Position numbers and translations under genes: made by a program
From: Actinomycetota bacterium
GTDB taxonomy: Bacteria > Actinomycetota > Thermoleophilia > RBG-16-64-13
DNA: 64,000 bases
Direction: 5' to 3'
Assembly: GCA_012523095.1 (NCBI GenBank)
Contig: JAAYJE010000062.1
Coordinates: 62,001 to 126,000 of the forward strand
Part shown: piece by piece, positions 42,329-49,386 of the stretch
Numbering within the stretch: position 1 is the stretch's first letter
Layout: every line of letters begins with the position of its first letter
The notes under the pieces: model-generated
What the model was told of the DNA's origin: nothing
Databases searched by the model: none
The model's input: the letters and a program-made list of their open reading frames with translations, nothing else

Positions 42329-42970
42329 GTGGCCATCCATGGATGTCCCCACGATTTTGAGACGTTGACGCGCGCCGTGCTTCCGGCGCGGATGCGGGAG
42401 CTTCGTGTGCGCATGGAGACTCCAATCCGGATGGCGGAGTTCGCGGACCCTGGTGTGGGCCCGAAAACTATGGCGCGACGATACGGCTTTCCTGATGACA
42501 TAAGCGGCTGCTACGTCTTCATGGAAGGCGTGGATCCGATTCATGTCGGCATCTCTCGTCACGTGTTTGCACGATTGTCACAGCATGTAGAACGCGGAGA
42601 CCACTTCACGGCTACGCTTGCCTACCGGATGGCCAATCACGACGCGCCGCATGACAAGTTCGCAGCTCAGGCCATGGCTGATCCGGAGTTCCGCACAGTC
42701 TTCGAGAAGCGACAGGAGTATCTTCTGACGCTGAACGCGGCTGTGGTCGAGATTCCCAATCCCTTGGAGCTCTACGTTTTCGAGGCCTACACGGCGATGG
42801 AACTGGACACCGGGCAGTGGAACACCTTTGAGACTCACCAGGCAGAACTGACCCCGGGGATCGTGCGGCCGTCTCTTGGAGGTTCGAGAGGCCGCGCAAA
42901 GAGAAGATGTGCAAATTGCGACTTTCCGGTTGTCTGCAGGCAGGATACCCAATCCTTCGTGTCCAACTGA
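42329..42970 (+). CDS. GIY-YIG-type nuclease
   Basis: 213 residues from GTG 42329; the ribosome-binding site AGGAGG overlaps the asrB stop, 15 nt upstream. The GIY-YIG core is seen as GCYVF (60-64) and HVGIS (72-76), with Arg82 and His86 in ARLSQH, a candidate metal-binding Glu152 in ELYVFEAY and Asn165 in WNTF. The C-terminus is basic with a CANCDFPVVC knuckle. Such nucleases occur in restriction, mobile elements and repair. The target is unknown. Confidence 0.7.
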   Translation: MAIHGCPHDFETLTRAVLPARMRELRVRMETPIRMAEFADPGVGPKTMARRYGFPDDISGCYVFMEGVDPIHVGISRHVFARLSQHVERGDHFTATLAYRMANHDAPHDKFAAQAMADPEFRTVFEKRQEYLLTLNAAVVEIPNPLELYVFEAYTAMELDTGQWNTFETHQAELTPGIVRPSLGGSRGRAKRRCANCDFPVVCRQDTQSFVSN

Positions 42971-42993
42971 TGGAGTAAGCTGGGAACATATCA

Positions 42994-43022
42994 AGGTCAC
43001 AAGAGCGTCTAGCTTGTGACCT
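42994..43022. promoter_or_regulatory. Perfect 10-bp palindrome ahead of the nuclease-kinase cassette
   Basis: AGGTCACAAG (42994-43003) and CTTGTGACCT (43013-43022) around a 9-bp loop, 26 bp before the ATG of the cassette's first gene. It may be the operator of a dimeric regulator or an RNA hairpin. It lacks a T tract. Confidence 0.55.
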
Positions 43023-43047
43023 CGGCGCGCAAGGCCTAGTACGGAGC

Positions 43048-43773
43048 ATGACGATGTTTGAGCTTGAATCAGAGATGATTGCTCCGCTTACGGAGTCTCT
43101 GCCTCGGCTACTCATTCCTGAGGGGCCGTACGTTGTCGCTTGCGAAGTACCGGATGGCGCTCGTGTCATCGACATCATCTGCGCGAGTATGCCCGATAGT
43201 CGCGATATGGCCCAAGCGGAGGGAGTTGCGAACAAGCTCTCACGGCTGTCGATGGCACAGACAATGGTGTTGGCTCTCATATGGCGTGAGAAGAAGGTTT
43301 CAGCATCCCGTCTCAGCGCCATGACCTATGTCGGGCTGGACGAACTCCGGGAAGGATATCTGGAGCCCTTTTGTCGGGCTGGTCTTGTCGACCAGGAAGG
43401 GCGGTCGTGGGTGGTTGGGTCCTGGGGTGAAGCACGCCCGGGGCACTTGATCGCCGTGGAGGCAAAGCTGACTGACTGGCGTGAGGCTATTTGGCAGGCC
43501 AAAGACAACAGAGGGCGGGCCGACTACTCCTATGTGGCACTTCCGAAAGTAAGCAGAAGGCGAACGCGCGAAGAACTCATCAAGAGCGCGCGGGAACAAG
43601 GTGTCGGAGTCGTAGAGCTGCATCCTCGTGGCGAGGCCGAGATCGTGCTGAAAGCTAGAAAGACGCCATCTGACGTGTGTATACAGAAGTGGCAGCTAGC
43701 CGTGCGCTTGTTGGCCGACTCATCACGAACGAATAGCCGATGGACCCTGATAGAAGGGTCGGCGGGGGCCTGA
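43048..43773 (+). CDS. PD-(D/E)XK nuclease-like protein (cassette gene 1)
   Basis: 241 residues. A candidate active site is Asp42 (VIDII), E138-A-K140 in HLIAVEAKLTDW, and Gln150 in AIWQA, the spacing of PD-(D/E)XK folds that act on DNA or RNA. Between Asp42 and ExK lies a helical, winged-helix-like insert (AQTMVLALIWREKKVSASRLS). The stop overlaps the kinase start (TGATG). Base composition is visibly poorer in G+C than the host genes, pointing to transfer. Confidence 0.6.
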   Translation: MTMFELESEMIAPLTESLPRLLIPEGPYVVACEVPDGARVIDIICASMPDSRDMAQAEGVANKLSRLSMAQTMVLALIWREKKVSASRLSAMTYVGLDELREGYLEPFCRAGLVDQEGRSWVVGSWGEARPGHLIAVEAKLTDWREAIWQAKDNRGRADYSYVALPKVSRRRTREELIKSAREQGVGVVELHPRGEAEIVLKARKTPSDVCIQKWQLAVRLLADSSRTNSRWTLIEGSAGA

Positions 43774-44570
43774 TGGACATCGCTGAGGCTCGTAACTGCT
43801 TGCCTCAGTATCAGCTTGCACAGACTCTACGTGCTGGCGCCCAAGGCGATGTGTTCCGGGGCAACGCGCCCGACGGAAGGGATATTGTTGTCAAAATAAT
43901 CTCTGGGGCCTGGGTGCAGCGGGGAGAACGTGAAATCCGAGCCTTGGCCCTGGTCAATCATCCCGCTGTGGTGCGTCTTGTTGGCCACGGGATGGTTGAT
44001 TGTGCGGGCAACCGGTTGCCATTCATGGCAACGGAGTTCATAGAAGGTGAGGACTTGCGGTATCAGCTGGATACCGCAACCTTCCATACTGCGGCCGCAC
44101 CTCGTCTGGTTTCATCTCTCGCGGAAGGACTCGACGCAATCTGGGCGCAGCAAATAGTGCACAGAGATATCAAGCCAGCCAATATCATGGTCAGGCCTGA
44201 TGGACGAGGTGTGCTACTTGACCTCGGAGTTGCGCGCTGTCTTGGAATGACGACTCTGACAGTTGGCACGGGTTCGCCGGGTACATTGGGCTATCTCTCT
44301 CCAGAGCAGGCACGTGGCGTGCGAAACCTAACCACCAAGTCAGACGTATATTCGCTTGGGGTTACAGCGTACGAGGCGGTCGTTGGCGACCATCCCTTTG
44401 GTAGGGACCAGATTCTCATGATGAATGCATCGCGGCCGCCGACTGTTCGAGGGCGAGCTCGTTGCAGCAACGCGATGGCAGACTTGATCGCAGCAATGAT
44501 GGAGCCGCTTCCTGCAATGCGCCCAATGCCTAGGGAGGTCGTGACAGCTTTGGCTGGGGAGGTTACCTAG
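43773..44570 (+). CDS. Ser/Thr protein kinase (cassette gene 2)
   Basis: 265 residues from the ATG that overlaps the preceding stop. A complete Hanks-type kinase: Gly-rich LRAGAQGDVFRG (19-30), Lys41, catalytic HRDIKPAN (130-137), DLG (150-152) in place of DFG, and GTLGYLSPEQ (170-179). There is no transmembrane helix or extracellular sensor, unlike PknB-type kinases, so it is cytoplasmic and works with its neighbours. The stop TAG overlaps the GTG of the next gene. Kinases in defence islands often act as sensors or effectors. Confidence 0.9.
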   Translation: MDIAEARNCLPQYQLAQTLRAGAQGDVFRGNAPDGRDIVVKIISGAWVQRGEREIRALALVNHPAVVRLVGHGMVDCAGNRLPFMATEFIEGEDLRYQLDTATFHTAAAPRLVSSLAEGLDAIWAQQIVHRDIKPANIMVRPDGRGVLLDLGVARCLGMTTLTVGTGSPGTLGYLSPEQARGVRNLTTKSDVYSLGVTAYEAVVGDHPFGRDQILMMNASRPPTVRGRARCSNAMADLIAAMMEPLPAMRPMPREVVTALAGEVT

Positions 44571-45778
44571 TGTTTCTGTACAACTCGATGTGGACTTGGA
44601 ATCCGTCTGCATCCACGACACCGCATGGAGTCGTCCTTCACGCTGTGGGTTGCCCTCTTGACAACGCAGAGTCTCGGGATTTCCCAACCTCTCGAGACGG
44701 CTTTGTTCTGTTCGATCCAGATTCCTACCTGTGGGATCTAGATTCTGCGACGTGCGGGCGTGCAGTGGAGTGCCTAGAGTCGTACCCCTGGGTTCCGGAT
44801 GCTCCTACTCGCACGAACCTCTCATCCATGTCGGACGAGGAGATTGTCAGTGCCATTGAGGCTTCCGCAGAATGGCAAGTGGAGAGGGGAGCGTCAAGGA
44901 TAATACTGCCGACACCCCTCGTCTCCGATCCGATATTGCCGCTCGATGAGTTTCTACGCTGGCTAGATCTTGGAGCTGGAGTTGCGGCGGCTAGCGGCGC
45001 TCAGGCGCTTCTCGCCGTAGGTGTTTCTGAGGTCGCAATTCGAGCCCATTTTGGCACGATCCTGGACCATCTCACTGCTAGGGACGACATACCGGGCGTA
45101 TATATCTTCGCTGAAACGTCCCGGAGTAGCGGAAACGTCGCTGTCAACCAGGATGTGGCACGCATGCTGCTCATGGCATCGTATTTCGCGGGGTGGCGTC
45201 TTGAGCGAGAGGTCGTCGTGAACTTCGCTGACACCTTCGGTCTGGCATGTCTGGCCGCAGGAGCACTGGCGTTTGCTGGAGGATATGAGCGAAAGTGCCG
45301 TAGACTCAATTTTGGGAACTTTGAGGAACGAGACGGCGGAGGTGCCTTCCCGAAGTTCTTCGCGCTTAGTACTACCGCATATTATCGCCCGGAGAGAGAT
45401 ATGCAACGCATGAGGGACGAGCGACTGCTCCGGTTACTCAATGCGGACCGCACACTCTCATCAGCACCTCTGTTTGACGCGCTGCAAGCCGGCAGTTCGG
45501 CGCAGGAGGTCCCGACTTGGCGGGAGTCAAGGAACAACGTTGCTGCTGCCAAAGCCCACTTGATTGAACGGCTATGTGACGCTGTCGACGAACTACTGAC
45601 CCTCCCCCCGGGGCGAGACAGGATCGTTTGGGCGCTTGACTGGCTTCAGGATGCTGAACGGAATGTGGCCTACCTCAGCAGCAGATTCGAGGATGCCCCG
45701 CTCGACGACGATGGGCGTCACGTTCGTGCCTGGAGGGCAGCCTTTGAGTCTTTCGTCCAAGAGTTTGGACTAATCTAG
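44570..45778 (+). CDS. Unknown 402-residue protein (cassette gene 3)
   Basis: Starts with GTG overlapping the kinase stop (TAGTG). Alternating strands and helices (ASRIILPTPLV, AQALLAVGV, GVYIFAETS, EVVVNFADT, ACLAAGALAFAGGY) suggest a TIM-barrel-like fold, followed by a helical C-terminal third (NNVAAAKAHLIERLCDAVDELL). The order barrel-then-helices and motif FGLACLAAGA recall enzymes of the tRNA-guanine transglycosylase type, but no catalytic motif is certain. The family is not recognised. Overlap with the kinase shows it belongs to the same system. Confidence 0.8.
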   Translation: MFLYNSMWTWNPSASTTPHGVVLHAVGCPLDNAESRDFPTSRDGFVLFDPDSYLWDLDSATCGRAVECLESYPWVPDAPTRTNLSSMSDEEIVSAIEASAEWQVERGASRIILPTPLVSDPILPLDEFLRWLDLGAGVAAASGAQALLAVGVSEVAIRAHFGTILDHLTARDDIPGVYIFAETSRSSGNVAVNQDVARMLLMASYFAGWRLEREVVVNFADTFGLACLAAGALAFAGGYERKCRRLNFGNFEERDGGGAFPKFFALSTTAYYRPERDMQRMRDERLLRLLNADRTLSSAPLFDALQAGSSAQEVPTWRESRNNVAAAKAHLIERLCDAVDELLTLPPGRDRIVWALDWLQDAERNVAYLSSRFEDAPLDDDGRHVRAWRAAFESFVQEFGLI

Positions 45779-45912
45779 GCGTTTCGGTCTTGCGGCTCGC
45801 TGACTTTGCCCACAGAACCGGGATGCCAACCATCCCCAGAGTAGTCGTGCAACCCCTCACAGAAGAATCTCACACGTGATTGGCGACCTGCCCGAATCGC
45901 AGGAGGGAACTG

Positions 45913-46096
45913 ATGCTCTACAAGCTCTCCGCAAAAGGTGAAGGGCTCGGGACTCTTGAGCCGCCTGCCATTTCTTGAGGTGGCAGACCTGCAGAAACGG
46001 GAGAAAGATCTTGAGAATCTTCTGGCCCACCACCTGCCCGACGTCCTCTTCGAGGACGCCGCACTCCAGCCGATTTTCCAAGACCAGATCACCTGA
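45913..46096 (+). pseudogene. Frameshifted N-terminal fragment of a nuclease-family protein
   Basis: MLYKLSAKGEGLGTLEPP, then a frame shift near 45970, then FLEVADLQKREKDLENLLAHHLPDVLFEDAAL and a stop at 46096. This is the start of proteins that carry a PD-(D/E)XK nuclease domain downstream (the DUF91/NucS-like and DUF5655 type beginning 'DLE-LL--NL-D-LFED'). The catalytic part is absent. Confidence 0.55.
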
Positions 46097-46143
46097 CGGC
46101 CGGTATTGTCCTAGTAGAGGACATTGAACCGTGTCTACAGCTT

Positions 46144-47058
46144 TCACTTGCCCAATTCATCCAGCATCGCCAGCCTATAGGCTTCAACCTTGTCTGATCC
46201 TGCAAATAGGGTGCCGAAAGAGCGGCTGAATGCAGCCGAGTCACCAGCCTGTAAGGCAGCCGACACTCCCAAGGCCCCCGCTTTGAGCAGCCCGAGTCCC
46301 TCTAGCAACTGGGCGTGAATGCTCGCAAGCCGATCGGGGACTTTGGCTGCCGACGCGTCATCGATGCACCCCTGGACACCGGAGACGTACTTCGAGAGCA
46401 AGCCGATTGCCTCCTCGGCGTCATTGGCTGCCAAGATGGTCTCCATTGACTGGTTCACGCCGCGGACCTTCGAAATGAGCGTTGCCGCCGTGTCGTAGTA
46501 AGCCTGGTCCTCCGCGTTGGCTTGATTGCCGAGCACGTCTTGACAGTGAGCGACGCGGCTGGCAGTTCCGTCCGTCGCCCTTCCGTTTTTTGCGTCGAGA
46601 GCCATGGACTTCTGGTACTCAACTATTGCCTCCTGATATCTGCCGAGTCCTTCAAGTGCGTACCCCTTATAGAACCAAGAGGAGGAATTGCTCGGGAGGC
46701 TCTGGCTGTAGCCCTCCGCTGTCTGCAACGCTTCGGCGAACTTGCCTTGTTCGAGTAGAAGGCATACTTTCGACCCCCAGCCGGACGCGAATCCCGGCTC
46801 GGTAGAAATGGCTTGCGAGTACAGGGCGAGTGCTTCGGAGGGCTTGCCGGCTTCCTCAGCGGCCCTACCTTGATCGACAAGGGCCACGGCTCTGTCCCAG
46901 TTCTCCCGCGTCGCGTCACCCTCCCCGGAGGGCATGCAAGAGAGACCAAATAGACTGACAACTAGGAGAAAAAGAAGCGATGCGGCGAGCACAAGGCGAG
47001 TCTTGGACCGTGTGGCCATTTCCCAAACAGCGCGTCCCATGAGCAAACCCTCCTCCAT
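46144..47058 (-). CDS. TPR-repeat lipoprotein
   Basis: 304 residues. A basic N-terminus, a hydrophobic segment (about 22-40) and the lipobox LSC (Cys41) mark a lipoprotein exported through the membrane. Residues about 55-160 hold tetratricopeptide repeats (GKPSEALALYSQAISTEPGFASGW, GRYQEAIVEYQKSMALDAKNG), which bind protein partners. The C-terminal part is helical. The partner is unknown; it may act in surface exclusion or signalling for the element. Confidence 0.75.
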   Translation of the reverse strand: MEEGLLMGRAVWEMATRSKTRLVLAASLLFLLVVSLFGLSCMPSGEGDATRENWDRAVALVDQGRAAEEAGKPSEALALYSQAISTEPGFASGWGSKVCLLLEQGKFAEALQTAEGYSQSLPSNSSSWFYKGYALEGLGRYQEAIVEYQKSMALDAKNGRATDGTASRVAHCQDVLGNQANAEDQAYYDTAATLISKVRGVNQSMETILAANDAEEAIGLLSKYVSGVQGCIDDASAAKVPDRLASIHAQLLEGLGLLKAGALGVSAALQAGDSAAFSRSFGTLFAGSDKVEAYRLAMLDELGK

Positions 47059-47481
47059 CGATGCTCCAAGGCAGCGAACCCCGCCTCCGATTGTAGACCA
47101 GTTGCGGTAAGACAGCAGGAGGGAGGTTCTCCCGCTGCAAAATAATGAACGAGCGGTCTGCCTTGTGAGCGTCTGCGAGAAGATGCGCCCGCAGCTTTCC
47201 CTTGCCTCCCCAGCAGCACAACGAGCGAGGCAAAACAGAAATCACAGTCGAGCGTGTTAAGAGAAGAGAAGAGAGAGCGTGGACTAACATCCCCCGGTCT
47301 TCGCCGCTGGAGGAGGCCGCGAGCACCGAAGGGCAGCCTGGTGCGGGGCCGCTCGGCTGGTCGGCGGGTCTTCCGGGGTCGTTCGCCTGAGTGCCTGCGA
47401 TACTCAAAGGGGCGGGTGTTCTTTATCGGGGCAAGAGAAGGGGCGCTCTGCCCATCCGCCAGTAGCGCCTCGGTTCCAGGT
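47059..47481. other. Intergenic stretch without a recognisable gene
   Basis: 423 bp. Neither strand has a convincing reading frame with codon bias or a ribosome-binding site. It includes a purine-rich run around 47258-47280 (AAGAGAAGAGAAGAGAGAG). It probably holds the promoter of the lipoprotein gene and element debris. Confidence 0.5.
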
Positions 47482-47748
47482 CTAGTCTAGTAGGCCCAGA
47501 TCGGCCGGCGGAACGTACCCGGTCAGGAGCTGCATCTCCTCTTCGCTGATCGGGATCCCGGCAGTCTCCAGGTCTTTTGGCCAGCAGTTGTCTGTGAACC
47601 TGCTGTCAGGGTCCTCCGGCGGGCGGTCAAGGACCTGGTAGGCGAGGTACGCGCCCGGCATTATGTCTCCGAGATCCTCGAAGACCCGGTGTCGACCATC
47701 GCGGTCAGTGTGGAAGTAGTAGCGGCTTCTTAGGGTGATGGTAGTCAT
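47482..47748 (-). CDS. Small hypothetical protein of the island
   Basis: 88 residues with a very strong ribosome-binding site (AAAGGAGG) before the ATG. Begins MTTITLRSRYYFHTDRDG and ends in an acidic LLTGYVPPADLGLLD. No TM or Cys motif. The strong translation signal supports it as real; the function is not recognised. Confidence 0.6.
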   Translation of the reverse strand: MTTITLRSRYYFHTDRDGRHRVFEDLGDIMPGAYLAYQVLDRPPEDPDSRFTDNCWPKDLETAGIPISEEEMQLLTGYVPPADLGLLD

Positions 47749-47824
47749 TCGCTGGAACCTCCTTTGTACGAGGGCGTGCGTGCGGATTGCTGAATCTCGG
47801 GGTCAATCACCCCCTCTCTGCCTT

Positions 47825-47848
47825 TGACAGCCAAACTGACAGCCAAAC
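47825..47848 (+). repeat. Right arm-type tandem repeat (TGACAGCCAAAC x2)
   Basis: Two exact tandem copies of a 12-bp unit, 99 bp before the right att core. The same unit is beside attL (36655-36666). It probably marks integrase arm-binding sites. Confidence 0.55.
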
Positions 47849-47946
47849 CCAGAGAGTCAGGCCGTCACAGAGGGGCTCGATGGAGAGCAGCGCCGGTTTT
47901 TTGCTGCTCAGAGCGAGCCCGTGGAGGCAGTGGAGAGCGCCAGCAG

Positions 47947-47990
47947 GGTTTCCTAAACCTCGTGCCGGAGGTTCGAGTCCTCCCGGGGGC
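47947..47990 (+). repeat. Right attachment site (attR), partial tRNA-Arg copy
   Basis: 44 bp identical to the 3' part of the tRNA-Arg gene. The 5' half of the tRNA is missing, so this is not a functional gene. It closes the 11.4-kb island. Confidence 0.93.
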
Positions 47991-48179
47991 ATGGGCGGTC
48001 ATGAGGTTGGATGTGCGCATCGGCGAGTGACTCCCTTGCGCCGGCCGACGCCGGGATCCTCGCGCCCGACCTCTCCATCAGTCGCAGCCGAACCTCGCGA
48101 TCGGGCACTGCACCTCCCAATCGGCCCGGCCCAGGCCCTGACGGCGCATTCCGGCGGGCTCCCTTGTAATAGCGGGTGA

Positions 48180-48412
48180 TTCGAGTATCATCCCCGGCGG
48201 AGTCCTAAGAGTTCAACGCAGCATCTGAGGAACTTACAGAAGGACCCGCAGAGGAAACGCGGAGTTAAACGACCGCCTAGTACGCAGACGCGGGTGCGAA
48301 GTAAGGGGGCGCGGATGAAAACGCGAGTGCTCTTGGGATTCTTTCGTTCTGCGCCGTCTACGCCCCTGAACAGCAGTCAGGCAGTCGTCGTCAAGGGACA
48401 GGAATAGAAGAG
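48180..48412 (+). other. Unassigned leader region with short hairpins
   Basis: 233 bp before the small membrane protein gene. Short stems are visible: CCGC/GCGG near 48246-48262, CGCG-GATGAAAA-CGCG near 48310-48325 and CCTGA/TCAGG near 48365-48381. It could be a structured 5' leader or RNA gene. It matches no riboswitch consensus that I can recognise. Confidence 0.25.
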
Positions 48413-48628
48413 ATGGCGAAGCGGGTCGCGACTATAGCCGGAGCAATATTGCTTGCCGCCGGTGTCGGCGTCGCCATCCTGCACTACGTGATGGAAGGCA
48501 GCCTCACCGACAGCTACATCACCCTCGCCATAGCCGCTGTGCTGCTCATCGCGGGATGGACGCTCTTCGAGCGGGGTACCGGTATCTCCCGTCGTCGTAG
48601 AGAAGACGACGACGGGAGCGATCTCTGA
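48413..48628 (+). CDS. Small membrane protein
   Basis: 71 residues: two TM helices (about 5-26 and 34-52) joined by a short loop, then a charged C-terminus (RRRREDDDGSD). The ATG has only a weak purine stretch (AGAAGAG) upstream. It is the first gene past the island. Function unknown. Confidence 0.6.
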   Translation: MAKRVATIAGAILLAAGVGVAILHYVMEGSLTDSYITLAIAAVLLIAGWTLFERGTGISRRRREDDDGSDL

Positions 48629-48761
48629 GGCGCCGTCGGCGAGCGCCGCCGGTGATGTCGGGCGCCCGTTGGGGTGCGCCGTCGCCGGTTTGCGCGAGGC
48701 GCCGGTTGAGCTACGCTGGCCTGGGTGAAGCGCCGCGCCGATTTGCTCCCTGGGCAGGCCT

Positions 48762-49382
48762 TTAGCGCACGAAGTTCGTTCTCACCAAGGGTTCCCTTTC
48801 CGGATAGGGCACCGTGTCTTTGGCGGCTTCGATGCACTTGAGCAACCAAGCCATGTTGCGGCCCAGGGTCCTCATGATCTGCATACCTTCCAGATCCTGC
48901 CTCACCTCGTCGGGGGTGAGTCCATGGGTGGCGTTCCAGTACTGAGACGGGACGACCGGCATGTTGGAGATGGTGAAATACTTGTTCAAGCGGTCGAACG
49001 CGGTGCCGGCGCCGCCTCGGCGACAGTTCACAACAGCCGCGGCAGGTTTGTAAGCGTAGGCCGCCGCCTTCCCGAAGAACAGGCGATCGAGGAACGCGCA
49101 TAGGGCTCCGTTCGCGCCGGCGTAATAGACGGGGGAGCCCACGACGATGCCGTCCGCCTTCTTAACCAAGTCGACGCATGTGTTGACGGGATCGTCGTCG
49201 AAGATGCAGTACCCAGTCTCGAAGCAGGCGCCGCAGCCTGTGCATCCCCGGATCGGACTATTGCCGATGTGGAAGAAGTCGGTCTTGATGCCCTGCTCCT
49301 CGAGCTGACCGGCCACCTCCACGAGTGCGGTATATGTGCAGCCCTCCTTGTGCGGACTGCCGTTGATCATCAGTACCTGCAT
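48762..49382 (-). CDS. Flavodoxin-like NADPH-dependent FMN reductase
   Basis: 206 residues. The N-terminal strand MQVLMINGSPHKEGCTYTAL is the FMN phosphate loop. The segment CTGCGACFETGYCIFDDD is the Cys-rich motif of iron-sulfur flavoproteins in anaerobes (C-x2-C-x2-C-x5-C), and VVGSPVYYAGANG binds the flavin ring. It may pass electrons to O2, quinones or peroxide. It is only 4 nt downstream of the MFS gene, so the two share an operon. Confidence 0.85.
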   Translation of the reverse strand: MQVLMINGSPHKEGCTYTALVEVAGQLEEQGIKTDFFHIGNSPIRGCTGCGACFETGYCIFDDDPVNTCVDLVKKADGIVVGSPVYYAGANGALCAFLDRLFFGKAAAYAYKPAAAVVNCRRGGAGTAFDRLNKYFTISNMPVVPSQYWNATHGLTPDEVRQDLEGMQIMRTLGRNMAWLLKCIEAAKDTVPYPEREPLVRTNFVR

Positions 49383-49386
49383 AGTG

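Noticed and set aside
41129-42562. Long minus-strand frame (477 codons) over the asrB region
   Set aside because: It is a GC-driven mirror of the plus-strand asrB and GIY-YIG genes, whose domains are clear; the minus product has no recognisable domain.
36584-47946. Complete prophage
   Set aside because: No capsid, portal, terminase or tail genes; the content is cargo plus an integrase remnant.
47947-47990. Second tRNA-Arg gene
   Set aside because: Only the 3' half is present; D arm and 5' acceptor strand are missing. It is the attachment-site copy.
48180-48412. c-di-AMP (ydaO) or c-di-GMP riboswitch
   Set aside because: I could not match the conserved core sequences of either class, so it is only listed as an unassigned leader.
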